This document shows, piece after piece, positions 18,465 through 27,233 of a stretch of 64,000 nt of DNA. The translations under genes and the position numbers were made by a program. This DNA is from Superficieibacter sp. HKU1 (GTDB lineage Bacteria; Pseudomonadota; Gammaproteobacteria; Enterobacterales; Enterobacteriaceae). The notes under the pieces are model-generated. The model had not been told where the DNA came from. It saw only the letters and a program-made list of their open reading frames with translations, and ran no database searches. The DNA lies in contig NZ_CP119754.1 in assembly GCF_029319185.1 (NCBI RefSeq), positions 1,984,001 to 2,048,000 on the forward strand. Reading direction: 5' to 3'. How positions within the stretch are numbered: the stretch's first letter is position 1; every line of letters begins with the position of its first letter.

Positions 18465-20654
18465 TCAGAAGCTGTAATTGGCGGTAACGGAGAAGTTACG
18501 CGGTTCGCCGTAAACGATGCCGCGGCTGTTTACATTGGTATCGTATTTCTTGTCGAACAGGTTATCGAGGTTAGCCTGCACCGAGAACGCTTTGGTGACG
18601 TTGTAACGGGCAAACAAATCGACCAGCGCGAAGCTGCCTTGCTCTGAACGATAGGTGCCGCCAGGAACCGCTACGTCAGACCAGACGTGGTTTTGCCAGT
18701 TGACGCCGCCGCCCACGGTAAGTGCCTGCAGCTCAGGAATACGATAGCTGGTAAATAGTTTGGCGCTGGTGCGCGGCAGATCCGGGTTAACGGCGTCGCC
18801 TTCACCATCTTCAGCCACGTAGCGGGTGATGCCAAAGGTCATCTGCCAGTTGTCGGTCAGCGCACCGTTCACTTCAAACTCCACGCCTTTACTGACCGTT
18901 CCGTCGACTTCTTTATAGGCTGTTTCACCGCTGGTACCAGGGATAAGGGCCCCGGTAGACTGCGCCAGATGGTCCTGTTCAATCCGGAAGACGGCCAGAG
19001 AGGTGGTCAGACGGCTGTTCATCCAGTCGCCTTTCAGACCCGCTTCATAGTTGTTGCCGGTGATCGGCGACAGGTATTTCTTCTCAATATTACGCTGGGT
19101 CTGCGGTTTGAAGACCGACGTATAGCTGGCATAGGTAGACCAGGTATCGTTAATATCGAAAATAAGACCGGCATACGGAGAGGTATTGTTTTTCTCCAGC
19201 TGCTGATTCAGCGTATCCAGATTGTATTTAGTGTAACGCGCCCCGAGGATCATGTGCAGCGGATCGGCCAGGGAAATACGGGTCGCCATATAGGCCGATT
19301 TCTGATGGATGGTATCGTTTTGCGCAAGGCTTAACGGGTTCCATGCCGTTTCAGGGAAGTTTTGGTCATAGGCATAATAGCTGCCCAGTTCGGTATCGCC
19401 GATATTGGCCCACGAACTGTAATAGGTGTTGTTTTGTCGACTGTAGCTGGTGCCAATCATCAGTTCATGCTGACGGCCAAAGAGTTCATACGAGCCATTG
19501 GCGTAGGTATCAAGCGCATCAACTTTACGCTTACCGGTGTTATAGCCAGTGCCGCCAACATACGGGTAGGATGCGCCATACGGGCTTACCATGATCCCGG
19601 TGGTTTTATCTACCAGCCCGTCAAGATAGAGCTGCTGGCTGTCGAGGTTCATCTCGGTGTGCGTACCGTTAACGGTCAGCTGCCAGTCGCCGCCCAGTTT
19701 CTGATTCAGCGTGGCGAAGGTCCTTTTCGACTCTTTATCGTTATAGGCCCAGTCAGGCGCGGCGCTGTAGCGGCGATCTGGATTCACTTTGCTGCCGTCA
19801 GTATACCAGCGCGGCGCACCGCCCCAGGTCGGGCTATCAACGTTGGTTTCCTGGTAGTCGTAACCGACGGAGAAACGGGTAGCCTCAGTCAGATCAACAT
19901 CCACGACGCCATAGAAGAATTTTTTCTTCTGGTTGTAGTTATCAAGCCAGCTGTCGTTATTCTGATAACCGGCGACCATACGACCACGAATTCGACCATC
20001 TTCTGTCAGAGGGGTAGAGAGATCCGCCACATAACGCTGCTTATTCCAGCTACCGTACTCTGCGGAAACATTGGTTTTGAACTCACGGCTGTCGGCGTGT
20101 TTACGCACCATGTTAATGGCGGCGGAGGGGTTACCTGAACCGGTCGTCAGGCCGTTCGCGCCGCGCACGACCTCGATACGCTCATAGATGGCGGTATCGG
20201 AAAGGGCATCACCCAGATTCCAGCGGGATTCAAACAGGGTCGGAATACCATCAACCATATAGTTGTCGATCGCAAAGCCACGGGCGTAATAACTTGCGCG
20301 ATCCGAGTCGGCAAAGCTCTCGCTAATACCGGTGGTATTTCTCAAAACATCCCCCAGGGATTGCAGCTGCTGATCTTCCATGCGCTGCTCGCTAATAATG
20401 CTCACCGACTGCGGAATATCACGCTGTACCAGCATCATTTTCGTTCCGGCGGTACTGGCTTTAACGCTGTAATCCTGATCCTGCGTGTCTGCTGCGGCCT
20501 GAGCGGCAGCATCAACCACAATGGTATCTTCTTTTTTGGTATCAGCAGCGAAAACGGCGGAAGGCATCAGCGCAAAGGCGATGCAGGCGGCCAGACGAGT
20601 TGGGCTGGTGGCAGGCGTATGCTGGTCATCCCTGGTTGAATGAGTGAAAGACAT
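18465..20654 (-). CDS. fhuE: Coprogen/rhodotorulic-acid TonB receptor FhuE
   Basis: Outer-membrane TonB-dependent receptor for ferric coprogen and related fungal hydroxamate siderophores. At 729 residues it has the E. coli length. It has a signal peptide of about 36 residues ending SAVFA, a TonB-box-like EDTIVVDA near residue 43, a plug domain (about 75-195) and a 22-strand barrel ending in the Phe-terminated NYSF. Expression is expected to be Fur-repressed, and an inverted repeat lies upstream. Confidence 0.95.
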   Translation of the reverse strand: MSFTHSTRDDQHTPATSPTRLAACIAFALMPSAVFAADTKKEDTIVVDAAAQAAADTQDQDYSVKASTAGTKMMLVQRDIPQSVSIISEQRMEDQQLQSLGDVLRNTTGISESFADSDRASYYARGFAIDNYMVDGIPTLFESRWNLGDALSDTAIYERIEVVRGANGLTTGSGNPSAAINMVRKHADSREFKTNVSAEYGSWNKQRYVADLSTPLTEDGRIRGRMVAGYQNNDSWLDNYNQKKKFFYGVVDVDLTEATRFSVGYDYQETNVDSPTWGGAPRWYTDGSKVNPDRRYSAAPDWAYNDKESKRTFATLNQKLGGDWQLTVNGTHTEMNLDSQQLYLDGLVDKTTGIMVSPYGASYPYVGGTGYNTGKRKVDALDTYANGSYELFGRQHELMIGTSYSRQNNTYYSSWANIGDTELGSYYAYDQNFPETAWNPLSLAQNDTIHQKSAYMATRISLADPLHMILGARYTKYNLDTLNQQLEKNNTSPYAGLIFDINDTWSTYASYTSVFKPQTQRNIEKKYLSPITGNNYEAGLKGDWMNSRLTTSLAVFRIEQDHLAQSTGALIPGTSGETAYKEVDGTVSKGVEFEVNGALTDNWQMTFGITRYVAEDGEGDAVNPDLPRTSAKLFTSYRIPELQALTVGGGVNWQNHVWSDVAVPGGTYRSEQGSFALVDLFARYNVTKAFSVQANLDNLFDKKYDTNVNSRGIVYGEPRNFSVTANYSF

Positions 20655-20735
20655 GTTAAACCCTTTGTTATGTTTACTTTTTGCCCTAATGCCGATGCGG
20701 TGCCAGCATTAAGTACAATGTAATAATTCTGAATT

Positions 20736-20761
20736 GCATTTGCGCATGTAAATGCAAATGC
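20736..20761 (-). promoter_or_regulatory. Inverted repeat upstream of fhuE, possible operator
   Basis: GCATTTGC (20736-20743) and GCAAATGC (20754-20761) form an 8-bp inverted repeat 82 bp before the fhuE ATG, inside an AT-rich block. fhuE is Fur-regulated in E. coli, so this may be part of the control region. It is a poor match to the classical 19-bp Fur box, so the assignment is weak. Confidence 0.35.
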
Positions 20762-20798
20762 GAAATATACGCATTTATGTTCAAGCTGTAAACAGATG

Positions 20799-20936
20799 TT
20801 ACGCCGCTTTCAGAACGTTGTTTTGATCGCACGGGGCATGTTTCGACGAGATTTCTGCCTGAACCAGCAGCGCCTGAACGAGAAGGGGGAAAGAAAACGT
20901 CGGATAAAGTTGAAAGAGCTGAAGTAAGTCGCTCAT
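20799..20936 (-). CDS. Possible 45-residue small protein upstream of fhuE
   Basis: Reading frame from ATG at 20936 to TAA at 20801-20799, starting MSDLLQLFQLYPTF and ending VLKAA. It lies on the fhuE strand, 144 bp before the fhuE start. A short hydrophobic stretch (FPLLVQALLVQA) sits in the middle, followed by a Cys. No strong ribosome-binding site is seen (only AAGAG very close to the ATG). I do not recognise it. It may be a chance frame or a leader ORF for fhuE. Confidence 0.3.
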   Translation of the reverse strand: MSDLLQLFQLYPTFSFPLLVQALLVQAEISSKHAPCDQNNVLKAA

Positions 20937-21000
20937 ACTCTTATGGATGTTGTATTCTGTATGTCAGGTTTGCGCACTCATAATGAATTAAGGAAATGTC

Positions 21001-21357
21001 ATGGCCGAAGAGACCATTTTTAGTAAGATTATCCGCCGCGAAATCCCGTCGGATATCGTGTATCAGGATGAACTTGTCACCGCGTTTCGTGACATCTCTC
21101 CGCAGGCTCCTACCCATATTCTGATTATCCCCAACATTCTGATCCCGACGGTGAATGACGTGACGGAAGCGCACGAGCAGGCTCTGGGCCGGATGATCAC
21201 CGTCGCCGGCAAAATTGCTCGCGATGAAGGGATTGCTGAGGATGGCTATCGACTGATCCTGAACTGTAACCGTCATGGCGGGCAGGAGGTATATCACATC
21301 CATATGCACCTGCTGGGTGGCCGCGCGTTGGGGCCTATGCTGGCGCATAGAGGCTAA
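21001..21357 (+). CDS. hinT: HIT-family purine nucleoside phosphoramidase
   Basis: Hydrolyses AMP-lysine-type phosphoramidates and adenylated intermediates. The 118-residue protein has the histidine triad in YHIHMHLLGG (about 100-109) and the N-terminal AEETIFSKIIRREIPSDIVYQD block typical of HinT (quoted in part as IIRREIPSDIVYQD). TAAGGAAATGTC precedes the ATG. It is the first gene of the run hinT-ycfL-lpoB-thiK-nagZ-ycfP. Confidence 0.97.
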   Translation: MAEETIFSKIIRREIPSDIVYQDELVTAFRDISPQAPTHILIIPNILIPTVNDVTEAHEQALGRMITVAGKIARDEGIAEDGYRLILNCNRHGGQEVYHIHMHLLGGRALGPMLAHRG

Positions 21358-21362
21358 CTATC

Positions 21363-21740
21363 ATGAGAAGAGGACGTTATGCTGCGTTGCTGACGATAGC
21401 GCTGCTGGCTGGCTGCAGCTCACCGCGTCCGGAGATTCCGGTCGGTGATAACCAAACGCTGGTTATGGAAGCAACGGTGCTGGCCGCCGGGATCAGCGCT
21501 CAGCCGCCTGAACTTAAAAATTCTGATATCCAGGCGATGGCGTCCTCTGCTCTGTTTAATGAACGGCGCGAACCGGTTACCGTACACTATCGTTTTTACT
21601 GGTATGACGGTCGGGGTCTGGAAATGCACCCGCTGGAGGCACCGCGCAGTGTGACCATTCCCGGTAATTCCGGCGTCACGCTGTTTGGAACGGCGACGGG
21701 ACTGGGTGCTGAGAAAGTCAGACTTTATCTCTATTTATAA
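21363..21740 (+). CDS. ycfL: Lipoprotein YcfL
   Basis: 125-residue predicted lipoprotein with the signal MRRGRYAALLTIALLAGCSS, the lipobox ending at Cys18. The mature part has the DUF1425 features of E. coli YcfL, including VTVHYRFYWYDGRGLEMHP and a C-terminal VRLYLYL. It lies 5 bp after hinT and 21 bp before lpoB. The gene pair ycfL-lpoB suggests an outer-membrane envelope role, but its function is unknown. Confidence 0.92.
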   Translation: MRRGRYAALLTIALLAGCSSPRPEIPVGDNQTLVMEATVLAAGISAQPPELKNSDIQAMASSALFNERREPVTVHYRFYWYDGRGLEMHPLEAPRSVTIPGNSGVTLFGTATGLGAEKVRLYLYL

Positions 21741-21761
21741 CAATATAACGGGGTAACCTTG

Positions 21762-22409
21762 ATGATAACAATGCGACGTTTCGCGCTGATTAGCGCCCTC
21801 GCGATTTTTCTGGCAGGGTGTGTGACCAAAGAGCAACAACCTGCCCCGGTGGACACCGCCCAGCCGGGCGCGCAGCCGCAACCGACCCAGCCGCAGCAGC
21901 CGGTGCCGGTTGTGCCGACGGTGCCGACCATCCCTGAACAGCCAGGACCGATTGAGCATCAGGATGATACGGCCGCACCGGCACCGCGTGAGCGCCACTA
22001 CGACTGGAACAGCGCGATTCAGCCGCTGGCCGGGAAAATGCTCCAGGCGGACGGCGTTAACAGCGGTAGCGTCCTGCTGGTAGACAGCGTCAACAACCGC
22101 ACGAATGGTTCCCTTAACGCGAGTGAAGCGACCGACGCGCTGCGCAATGCGCTGGCTAACAACGGTAAATTCACGCTCGTTTCCGCTCAGCAGTTATCGG
22201 TGGCAAAACAGCAGCTTGGCTTATCACCGCAGGACAGCCTCGGAAGCCGCAGTAAAGCGATTGGCATTGCCCGTAACGTTGGCGCGCATTATGTGCTGTA
22301 TTCAAACGCGTCGGGTAACGTGAACGCGCCGACGCTGCAGATGCAGCTGATGCTGGTGCAGACCGGCGAGATTATCTGGTCGGGCAAAGGTGCGGTTCAG
22401 CAGCAGTAA
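21762..22409 (+). CDS. lpoB: Penicillin-binding protein activator LpoB
   Basis: Outer-membrane lipoprotein that reaches through the periplasm to activate PBP1b. The 215-residue protein has a lipobox (LAIFLAGC, Cys20), then a Pro/Gln-rich disordered linker (about 25-70) that spans to the cell wall, then a folded domain with SVLLVDSVNNRTNGSLN. The ATG at 21762 is chosen over the TTG at 21759 by alignment with E. coli. The 3' end overlaps thiK by 20 bp. Confidence 0.96.
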   Translation: MITMRRFALISALAIFLAGCVTKEQQPAPVDTAQPGAQPQPTQPQQPVPVVPTVPTIPEQPGPIEHQDDTAAPAPRERHYDWNSAIQPLAGKMLQADGVNSGSVLLVDSVNNRTNGSLNASEATDALRNALANNGKFTLVSAQQLSVAKQQLGLSPQDSLGSRSKAIGIARNVGAHYVLYSNASGNVNAPTLQMQLMLVQTGEIIWSGKGAVQQQ

Positions 22410-23220
22410 GCTGTCGCGTGACCAGCTACTGTCACGCTTTTTTCCGCAGTATCATCCCGTCGCGCCGGAGTCCCCCTCCGGGTTAGGCGGCGGGAGTTGC
22501 ATCATTGAGAAGGGCATACAGCGACGGGTGCTGCGTCAGCACCACGATCCGCTGGCGCCTGAATTTCACTTTCTGCGCCAGTACCATGCGCTTCGCCGCC
22601 TGCCAGCCACCCTCGCGCCGTCGGCGTGTTTTTACACGCGCGGATGGATGGTTGTTGATTATCTGCCCGGTGAGGTAAAAAGCACATTGCCCGCAACTGC
22701 CGAACTGGTGCAGGTGCTGTATCATCTGCACCAGCAGCCGCGTTTTGGCTGGCGCATAACTTTATTGCCGCTGCTGGAGTATTACTGGCAGAACAGCGCC
22801 AGCGAGCGGCGCACGCCGTTCTGGCTCAGGCAGTTACAACGGTTAAAGCGCAGCGGCGAACCGCAGCCATTGCGGCTGTCGCCGCTGCATATGGACGTCC
22901 ACCCTGGTAATATCGTGCATACTCCTGGCGGCCTGCGGCTGATTGACTGGGAATATGCCGGCGATGGCGATATTGCACTGGAGCTGGCGGCAGTGTGGAT
23001 GACAGGACAGGCGGCAAGACGCCAGCTTGTCAATGAATATGCAGCCGCGGCGCGCATCGCGCCGTCGTTGCTCTGGCGACAGGTCAGACGCTGGCACCCG
23101 TGGGTGCTGATGCTGATGGCGGGCTGGTATGAGCGCCGCTGGCAGCAAACCGGTGACGGGCAGTTTATCGTCCTCGCCGATGAAACATGGAAACAGCTAC
23201 ATAAAATACAGGAGAGATAA
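22390..23220 (+). CDS. thiK: Thiamine kinase
   Basis: Phosphorylates thiamine to thiamine monophosphate in salvage. The 276-residue aminoglycoside phosphotransferase-fold protein has the catalytic loop LHMDVHPGNIV and the metal-binding LIDWEYAG. It starts with a GTG at 22390 inside lpoB; the start is supported by the match SRDQLLSRFFPQYHP to E. coli ThiK. The stop is 2 bp before the nagZ GTG start, indicating coupled translation. Confidence 0.93.
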   Translation: MRFSSSKLSRDQLLSRFFPQYHPVAPESPSGLGGGSCIIEKGIQRRVLRQHHDPLAPEFHFLRQYHALRRLPATLAPSACFYTRGWMVVDYLPGEVKSTLPATAELVQVLYHLHQQPRFGWRITLLPLLEYYWQNSASERRTPFWLRQLQRLKRSGEPQPLRLSPLHMDVHPGNIVHTPGGLRLIDWEYAGDGDIALELAAVWMTGQAARRQLVNEYAAAARIAPSLLWRQVRRWHPWVLMLMAGWYERRWQQTGDGQFIVLADETWKQLHKIQER

Positions 23221-23222
23221 GC

Positions 23223-24248
23223 GTGGGACCGGTAATGTTGGATGTCGAAGGTTTTGAACTGGATGCGGAAGAGCGTGAGATTCTGGCGCATCCGTCGGTA
23301 GGCGGATTAATTCTTTTTACCCGCAACTACCACGATCCCGCGCAGTTGCGCGAGCTGGTGCGCCAGATCCGTGCCGCCTCGCATCATCGGCTGGTGGTTG
23401 CCGTCGATCAGGAAGGTGGACGCGTTCAGCGTTTTCGCGAGGGCTTTACCCGCCTGCCTGCCGCCCAGTCTTTTGCCGAATTGCACGGTCTGGAAGAGGG
23501 CGGCGTGCTGGCAGAAGAGGCGGGCTGGCTGATGGCGAGCGAAATGATCGCCATGGACATCGATATCAGTTTCGCCCCGGTGCTGGACGTCGGCCATATT
23601 AGCGCCGCTATCGGCGAGCGCTCTTATCATGACGATCCGCTGAAGGCGCTGGCGATGGCCCGCCGGTTTATAGACGGTATGCACGCGGCGGGAATGAAAA
23701 CCACCGGCAAACACTTCCCCGGGCACGGCGCGGTGACCGCGGACTCGCATAAAGAGACGCCGCAGGATCCGCGCACTGAAGCGGAAATTCGCGCCCGGGA
23801 TATGACCATCTTCCGTACCCTGATCGACGAAAAGCGTCTCGACGCCATTATGCCCGCGCATGTGATCTACACGCAGGTCGATCCCCGTCCGGCCAGTGGG
23901 TCGGCGCACTGGCTGAAAACTGTCCTGCGCGGTGAACTTCATTTTGACGGCGTGATTTTTTCTGACGACCTTTCGATGGAAGGTGCCGCGATCATGGGAA
24001 GCTACGCCGAGCGCGGTCAGGCATCGCTGGATGCAGGTTGCGATATGATCCTGGTCTGCAATAATCGTAAAGGAGCGGTCAGCGTTCTGGATAATCTGTC
24101 GCCGATCAATGCACAGCGTGTTACGCAATTGTATCATAAAGGGACGTTTACTCGTCAGGAACTGATGGATTCTGCCCGCTGGAAGACGATAAGTGCGCAG
24201 CTGAATCAGCTGCACGAGCGCTGGCAGGAACACAAAGCAATCCATTAA
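23223..24248 (+). CDS. nagZ: Beta-N-acetylhexosaminidase NagZ
   Basis: Cytoplasmic enzyme of peptidoglycan recycling that removes GlcNAc from anhydro-muropeptides, producing the signals that induce AmpC in strains that have ampR. The 341-residue GH3 protein shows KHFPGHGAVTADSH (about 163-176) with the acid/base His and the nucleophile Asp in FSDDLSMEGA (about 248). It starts with GTG at 23223 (MGPVMLDVEG). Confidence 0.97.
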   Translation: MGPVMLDVEGFELDAEEREILAHPSVGGLILFTRNYHDPAQLRELVRQIRAASHHRLVVAVDQEGGRVQRFREGFTRLPAAQSFAELHGLEEGGVLAEEAGWLMASEMIAMDIDISFAPVLDVGHISAAIGERSYHDDPLKALAMARRFIDGMHAAGMKTTGKHFPGHGAVTADSHKETPQDPRTEAEIRARDMTIFRTLIDEKRLDAIMPAHVIYTQVDPRPASGSAHWLKTVLRGELHFDGVIFSDDLSMEGAAIMGSYAERGQASLDAGCDMILVCNNRKGAVSVLDNLSPINAQRVTQLYHKGTFTRQELMDSARWKTISAQLNQLHERWQEHKAIH

Positions 24249-24281
24249 TCCCTGCGAAATAAAGAGTATGGTGAGGATGCG

Positions 24282-24824
24282 ATGATTATTTATTTACACG
24301 GTTTTGACTCAAACAGCCCGGGCAACCATGAAAAGGTATTGCAGCTGCAGTTTATCGACCCGGATGTGCGACTGATTAGCTACAGTACGCGTCACCCGAA
24401 GCATGATATGCAGCATCTGCTGAAAGAAGTCGACAAGATGCTCCAGTTGAATGCGGACGATCGCCCGCTGATCTGCGGCGTCGGGCTTGGCGGTTTCTGG
24501 GCCGAACGCATTGGCTTCCTCTGCGATATTCGCCAGGTGGTATTTAACCCGAACCTGTTTCCGGCGGAAAATATGGAAGGCAAAATCGATCGCCCGGAAG
24601 AATATACCGATATTGCCACCAAGTGCGTCAGTAACTTCCGCGAGAAGAACCGCGACCGTTGCATGGCGATCCTGTCGCGTCGGGATGAGGCGCTTAACAG
24701 CCAGCGTAGCGCAGAGATTTTGTGCCCGTGGTATGAAATCGTCTGGGATGAAGAGCAGACCCACAAGTTCAAAAATATCTCGCCGCATTTACAGCGTATC
24801 AAGGCGTTTAAAACGCTCGGATAA
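24282..24824 (+). CDS. ycfP: UPF0227 alpha/beta-hydrolase-like YcfP
   Basis: 180-residue member of the YqiA/YcfP family with an alpha/beta-hydrolase fold (start MIIYLHGFDSNSPGNHEK). The nucleophile elbow reads CGVGLGGFWAER, so the usual Ser of GxSxG is replaced by Leu, as in E. coli YcfP. Hydrolase activity is therefore doubtful. It follows nagZ and is closed by a terminator. Confidence 0.92.
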   Translation: MIIYLHGFDSNSPGNHEKVLQLQFIDPDVRLISYSTRHPKHDMQHLLKEVDKMLQLNADDRPLICGVGLGGFWAERIGFLCDIRQVVFNPNLFPAENMEGKIDRPEEYTDIATKCVSNFREKNRDRCMAILSRRDEALNSQRSAEILCPWYEIVWDEEQTHKFKNISPHLQRIKAFKTLG

Positions 24825-24839
24825 TCGTTTTACCAGTTA

Positions 24840-24871
24840 AAGGGTCAGCCAACGGGCTGGCCCTTTTTTTT
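24840..24871 (+). terminator. ycfP terminator
   Basis: GGGTCAGCC-AACG-GGCTGGCCC stem followed by eight T. Confidence 0.88.
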
Positions 24872-24910
24872 GCCTGTGTCTACAGTTGTTCATCTTTTCA
24901 GCGGCAAAAC

Positions 24911-24924
24911 TTGATGTACATCAA
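24911..24924. promoter_or_regulatory. FNR box upstream of ndh
   Basis: TTGATGTACATCAA is a perfect palindromic FNR site (consensus TTGAT-N4-ATCAA). It lies about 136 bp before the ndh start codon. In E. coli FNR represses ndh without oxygen, using upstream sites like this one. Confidence 0.88.
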
Positions 24925-25059
24925 TTTTGGTATGACCAATGACCCTGACGTGTTATTCTCATGGAGGTGGTACGATTTCATAGCGGTAACTTGTTGTTAA
25001 CTAAAAGTTATTTTCATAACCTTTAGTTAACAATTGGTTAATAATTTTAGGGGGTCACG

Positions 25060-26364
25060 TTGACTACACCATTGAAGAAGATTGTGATTGTAGGCGGTGG
25101 TGCTGGCGGTCTTGAGCTGGCAACGCAACTGGGCAAAAAGTTAGGGCGAGGTAAGAAAGCCAAAATCACTCTCGTCGACCGCAACCACAGCCACCTGTGG
25201 AAGCCGCTGCTGCATGAAGTGGCGACGGGCTCACTGGATGAAGGTGTGGATGCCCTGAGCTATCTGGCGCATGCGCGAAATCACCACTTCCAGTTCCAGC
25301 TTGGGTCGGTTATCGATCTTAATCGCGAAAGCAAAACGTTGACCCTGGCTGAACTGCGCGATGAAAAAGGCGAATTACTGGTGCCTGAGCGCAAGCTGGC
25401 TTACGACACGCTGATCATGGCGCTGGGCAGTACCTCTAACGACTTCAACACGCCAGGCGTTAAAGAGCACTGTATTTTCCTCGACAATCCGCATCAGGCG
25501 CGTCGTTTCCATCAGGAGATGCTTAACCTGTTCCTCAAGTTCTCGGCGAATCTGGGGGCTAACGGCAAGGTCAATATCGCGATTGTCGGCGGTGGGGCCA
25601 CCGGGGTTGAGCTGTCTGCAGAGCTGCACAATGCGGTGAAACAGCTCCACAGCTACGGCTACAAAGGGCTGACCAATGAAGCGATCAATGTCACCCTGGT
25701 GGAAGCGGGCGAGCGTATTCTGCCTGCGCTGCCGCCGCGTATTTCGGGTGCGGCGCATAACGAACTGACCAAACTCGGCGTGCGTGTGCTTACCCAGACG
25801 ATGGTGACCAGCGCCGACGAAGGTGGATTGCATACTAAAGAAGGCGAGTATATTAAAGCTGATTTGATGGTCTGGGCCGCAGGCATTAAAGCGCCGGACT
25901 TTATGAAAGAGTTGGGTGGACTGGAAACAAACCGCATCAACCAGCTGGTGGTCGAGCCGACGCTGCAAACGACGCGCGATGCTGATATTTACGCCATCGG
26001 CGACTGCGCCTCCTGCGCTCGTCCGGAAGGCGGATTTGTCCCGCCACGCGCCCAGGCCGCGCACCAGATGGCAACCTGCGCGCTGCATAACATCCTGGCG
26101 CAGGTGAAGGGGAAACCGCTAAAAGCGTATCAGTACAAAGATCATGGTTCGCTGGTATCGCTGTCTAACTTTTCGACCGTCGGTAGCCTGATGGGGAACC
26201 TGACCCGCGGCTCCATGATGATCGAAGGACGCATCGCACGCTTTGTATATATTTCGCTATACCGTATGCATCAGATTGCCCTGCACGGCTATTTTAAAAC
26301 CGGTCTGATGATGCTGGTGGGCAGCATTAACCGGGTGATCCGTCCGCGTCTTAAACTGCACTAA
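25060..26364 (+). CDS. ndh: NADH dehydrogenase II
   Basis: Non-proton-pumping, membrane-associated NADH:quinone oxidoreductase used in aerobic growth. The 434-residue flavoprotein has an N-terminal FAD-binding GGGAGGLE (about 12-19), a second dinucleotide-binding GGGATGVE (about 178-185), the DIYAIGDCA motif and a C-terminal amphipathic membrane anchor. It begins with TTG at 25060 (MTTPLKKIVIVGG), as in E. coli. An FNR site upstream predicts anaerobic repression. Confidence 0.97.
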   Translation: MTTPLKKIVIVGGGAGGLELATQLGKKLGRGKKAKITLVDRNHSHLWKPLLHEVATGSLDEGVDALSYLAHARNHHFQFQLGSVIDLNRESKTLTLAELRDEKGELLVPERKLAYDTLIMALGSTSNDFNTPGVKEHCIFLDNPHQARRFHQEMLNLFLKFSANLGANGKVNIAIVGGGATGVELSAELHNAVKQLHSYGYKGLTNEAINVTLVEAGERILPALPPRISGAAHNELTKLGVRVLTQTMVTSADEGGLHTKEGEYIKADLMVWAAGIKAPDFMKELGGLETNRINQLVVEPTLQTTRDADIYAIGDCASCARPEGGFVPPRAQAAHQMATCALHNILAQVKGKPLKAYQYKDHGSLVSLSNFSTVGSLMGNLTRGSMMIEGRIARFVYISLYRMHQIALHGYFKTGLMMLVGSINRVIRPRLKLH

Positions 26365-26373
26365 GGCATACCC

Positions 26374-26404
26374 CAGGCCGAGCGCCGCAAGCTCGCCCGG
26401 CCTG
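26374..26404 (+). terminator. Hairpin after ndh
   Basis: CAGGCC-GAGC ... GCTC-GCCC-GGCCTG forms a strong imperfect hairpin 10 bp after the ndh stop. It has no clear T run and also resembles a degenerate REP unit. The following 230 bp before ycfJ show no gene that I can support. Confidence 0.5.
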
Positions 26405-26635
26405 TGAATTATTACAACCTAAGCCTGAATACCCGTAGACCCGATACGCGCAGCGCCATCAGGCAATTTCCCTCTCTGGCAAAATATAATCCTGTCAAAC
26501 AGGCGTATGGCCCTAAGACTCCTCTGAATCATTCTGCTTTACCCTCAGATCCCGCGTTTTTAGGCGCAGTTCTGATTGGCGAAATATCCTCTTGATTGCA
26601 AAATTATGACCAATAGCAACGAAGGAGGAGCTCCC

Positions 26636-27175
26636 GTGAATAAATCAATGTTGGCGGGTATAGGGATTGGCGTAGCCGCTGCGCTGGGTGTGGCAGCCGT
26701 GGCCAGTCTGGACGTCTTTGAACGTGGCCCGCAGTATGCGCAGGTGGTTTCGGCAACGCCGATTAAAGAAACGGTTAAAACACCGCGTAAAGAGTGTCGT
26801 AACGTCAGTGTCACGCACCGACGTCCGGTTCAGGACGAAAACCGTATAACCGGTTCCGTGCTTGGTGCGGTCGCAGGCGGCGTTGTAGGCCACCAGTTCG
26901 GCGGCGGACGTGGTAAAGACATTGCCACCATCGCGGGCGCGCTGGGCGGCGGCTATGCCGGTAACCAGATCCAGGGCTCAATGCAGGAATCGGACACGTA
27001 CACCACCACGCAGCAGCGTTGCAAAACGGTGTACGACAAATCGGAAAATATGCTTGGTTATGATGTGACCTATAAAATCGGCGATCAGCAGGGGAAAATC
27101 CGCATGAAAGACGATCCGGGAACACAAATCCCGCTCGACAATAATGGTCAGCTGATCCTGAATAACAAAGCGTAA
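26636..27175 (+). CDS. ycfJ: Glycine-zipper envelope protein YcfJ
   Basis: 179-residue envelope protein with an N-terminal membrane/signal segment (MLAGIGIGVAAALGVAAVAS) and a glycine-zipper region (GSVLGAVAGGVVGHQFGGG, then GALGGGYAGNQIQG). Such 17-kDa surface-antigen-like proteins often oligomerise in membranes. The start is the GTG at 26636, set by GAAGGAGGAG just upstream and the match to E. coli; the frame stays open back to 26576. Confidence 0.94.
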   Translation: MNKSMLAGIGIGVAAALGVAAVASLDVFERGPQYAQVVSATPIKETVKTPRKECRNVSVTHRRPVQDENRITGSVLGAVAGGVVGHQFGGGRGKDIATIAGALGGGYAGNQIQGSMQESDTYTTTQQRCKTVYDKSENMLGYDVTYKIGDQQGKIRMKDDPGTQIPLDNNGQLILNNKA

Positions 27176-27196
27176 AAAAAGCGTTATCTACTGTTT

Positions 27197-27228
27197 GCCC
27201 CTCATCGCTCAGGCTGAGGGGCTTTTTT
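27197..27228 (+). terminator. ycfJ terminator
   Basis: GCCCCTCA (27197-27204) pairs with TGAGGGGC (27215-27222), followed by six T. It lies between ycfJ and the convergent comR. Confidence 0.88.
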
Positions 27229-27233
27229 GTGGC

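Noticed and set aside
23307..24245. 312-codon frame on the minus strand
   Set aside because: Complete antisense shadow of nagZ.
26404..26595. 63-codon frame between ndh and ycfJ
   Set aside because: No ribosome-binding site, no family features, and it ends inside the ycfJ promoter region.
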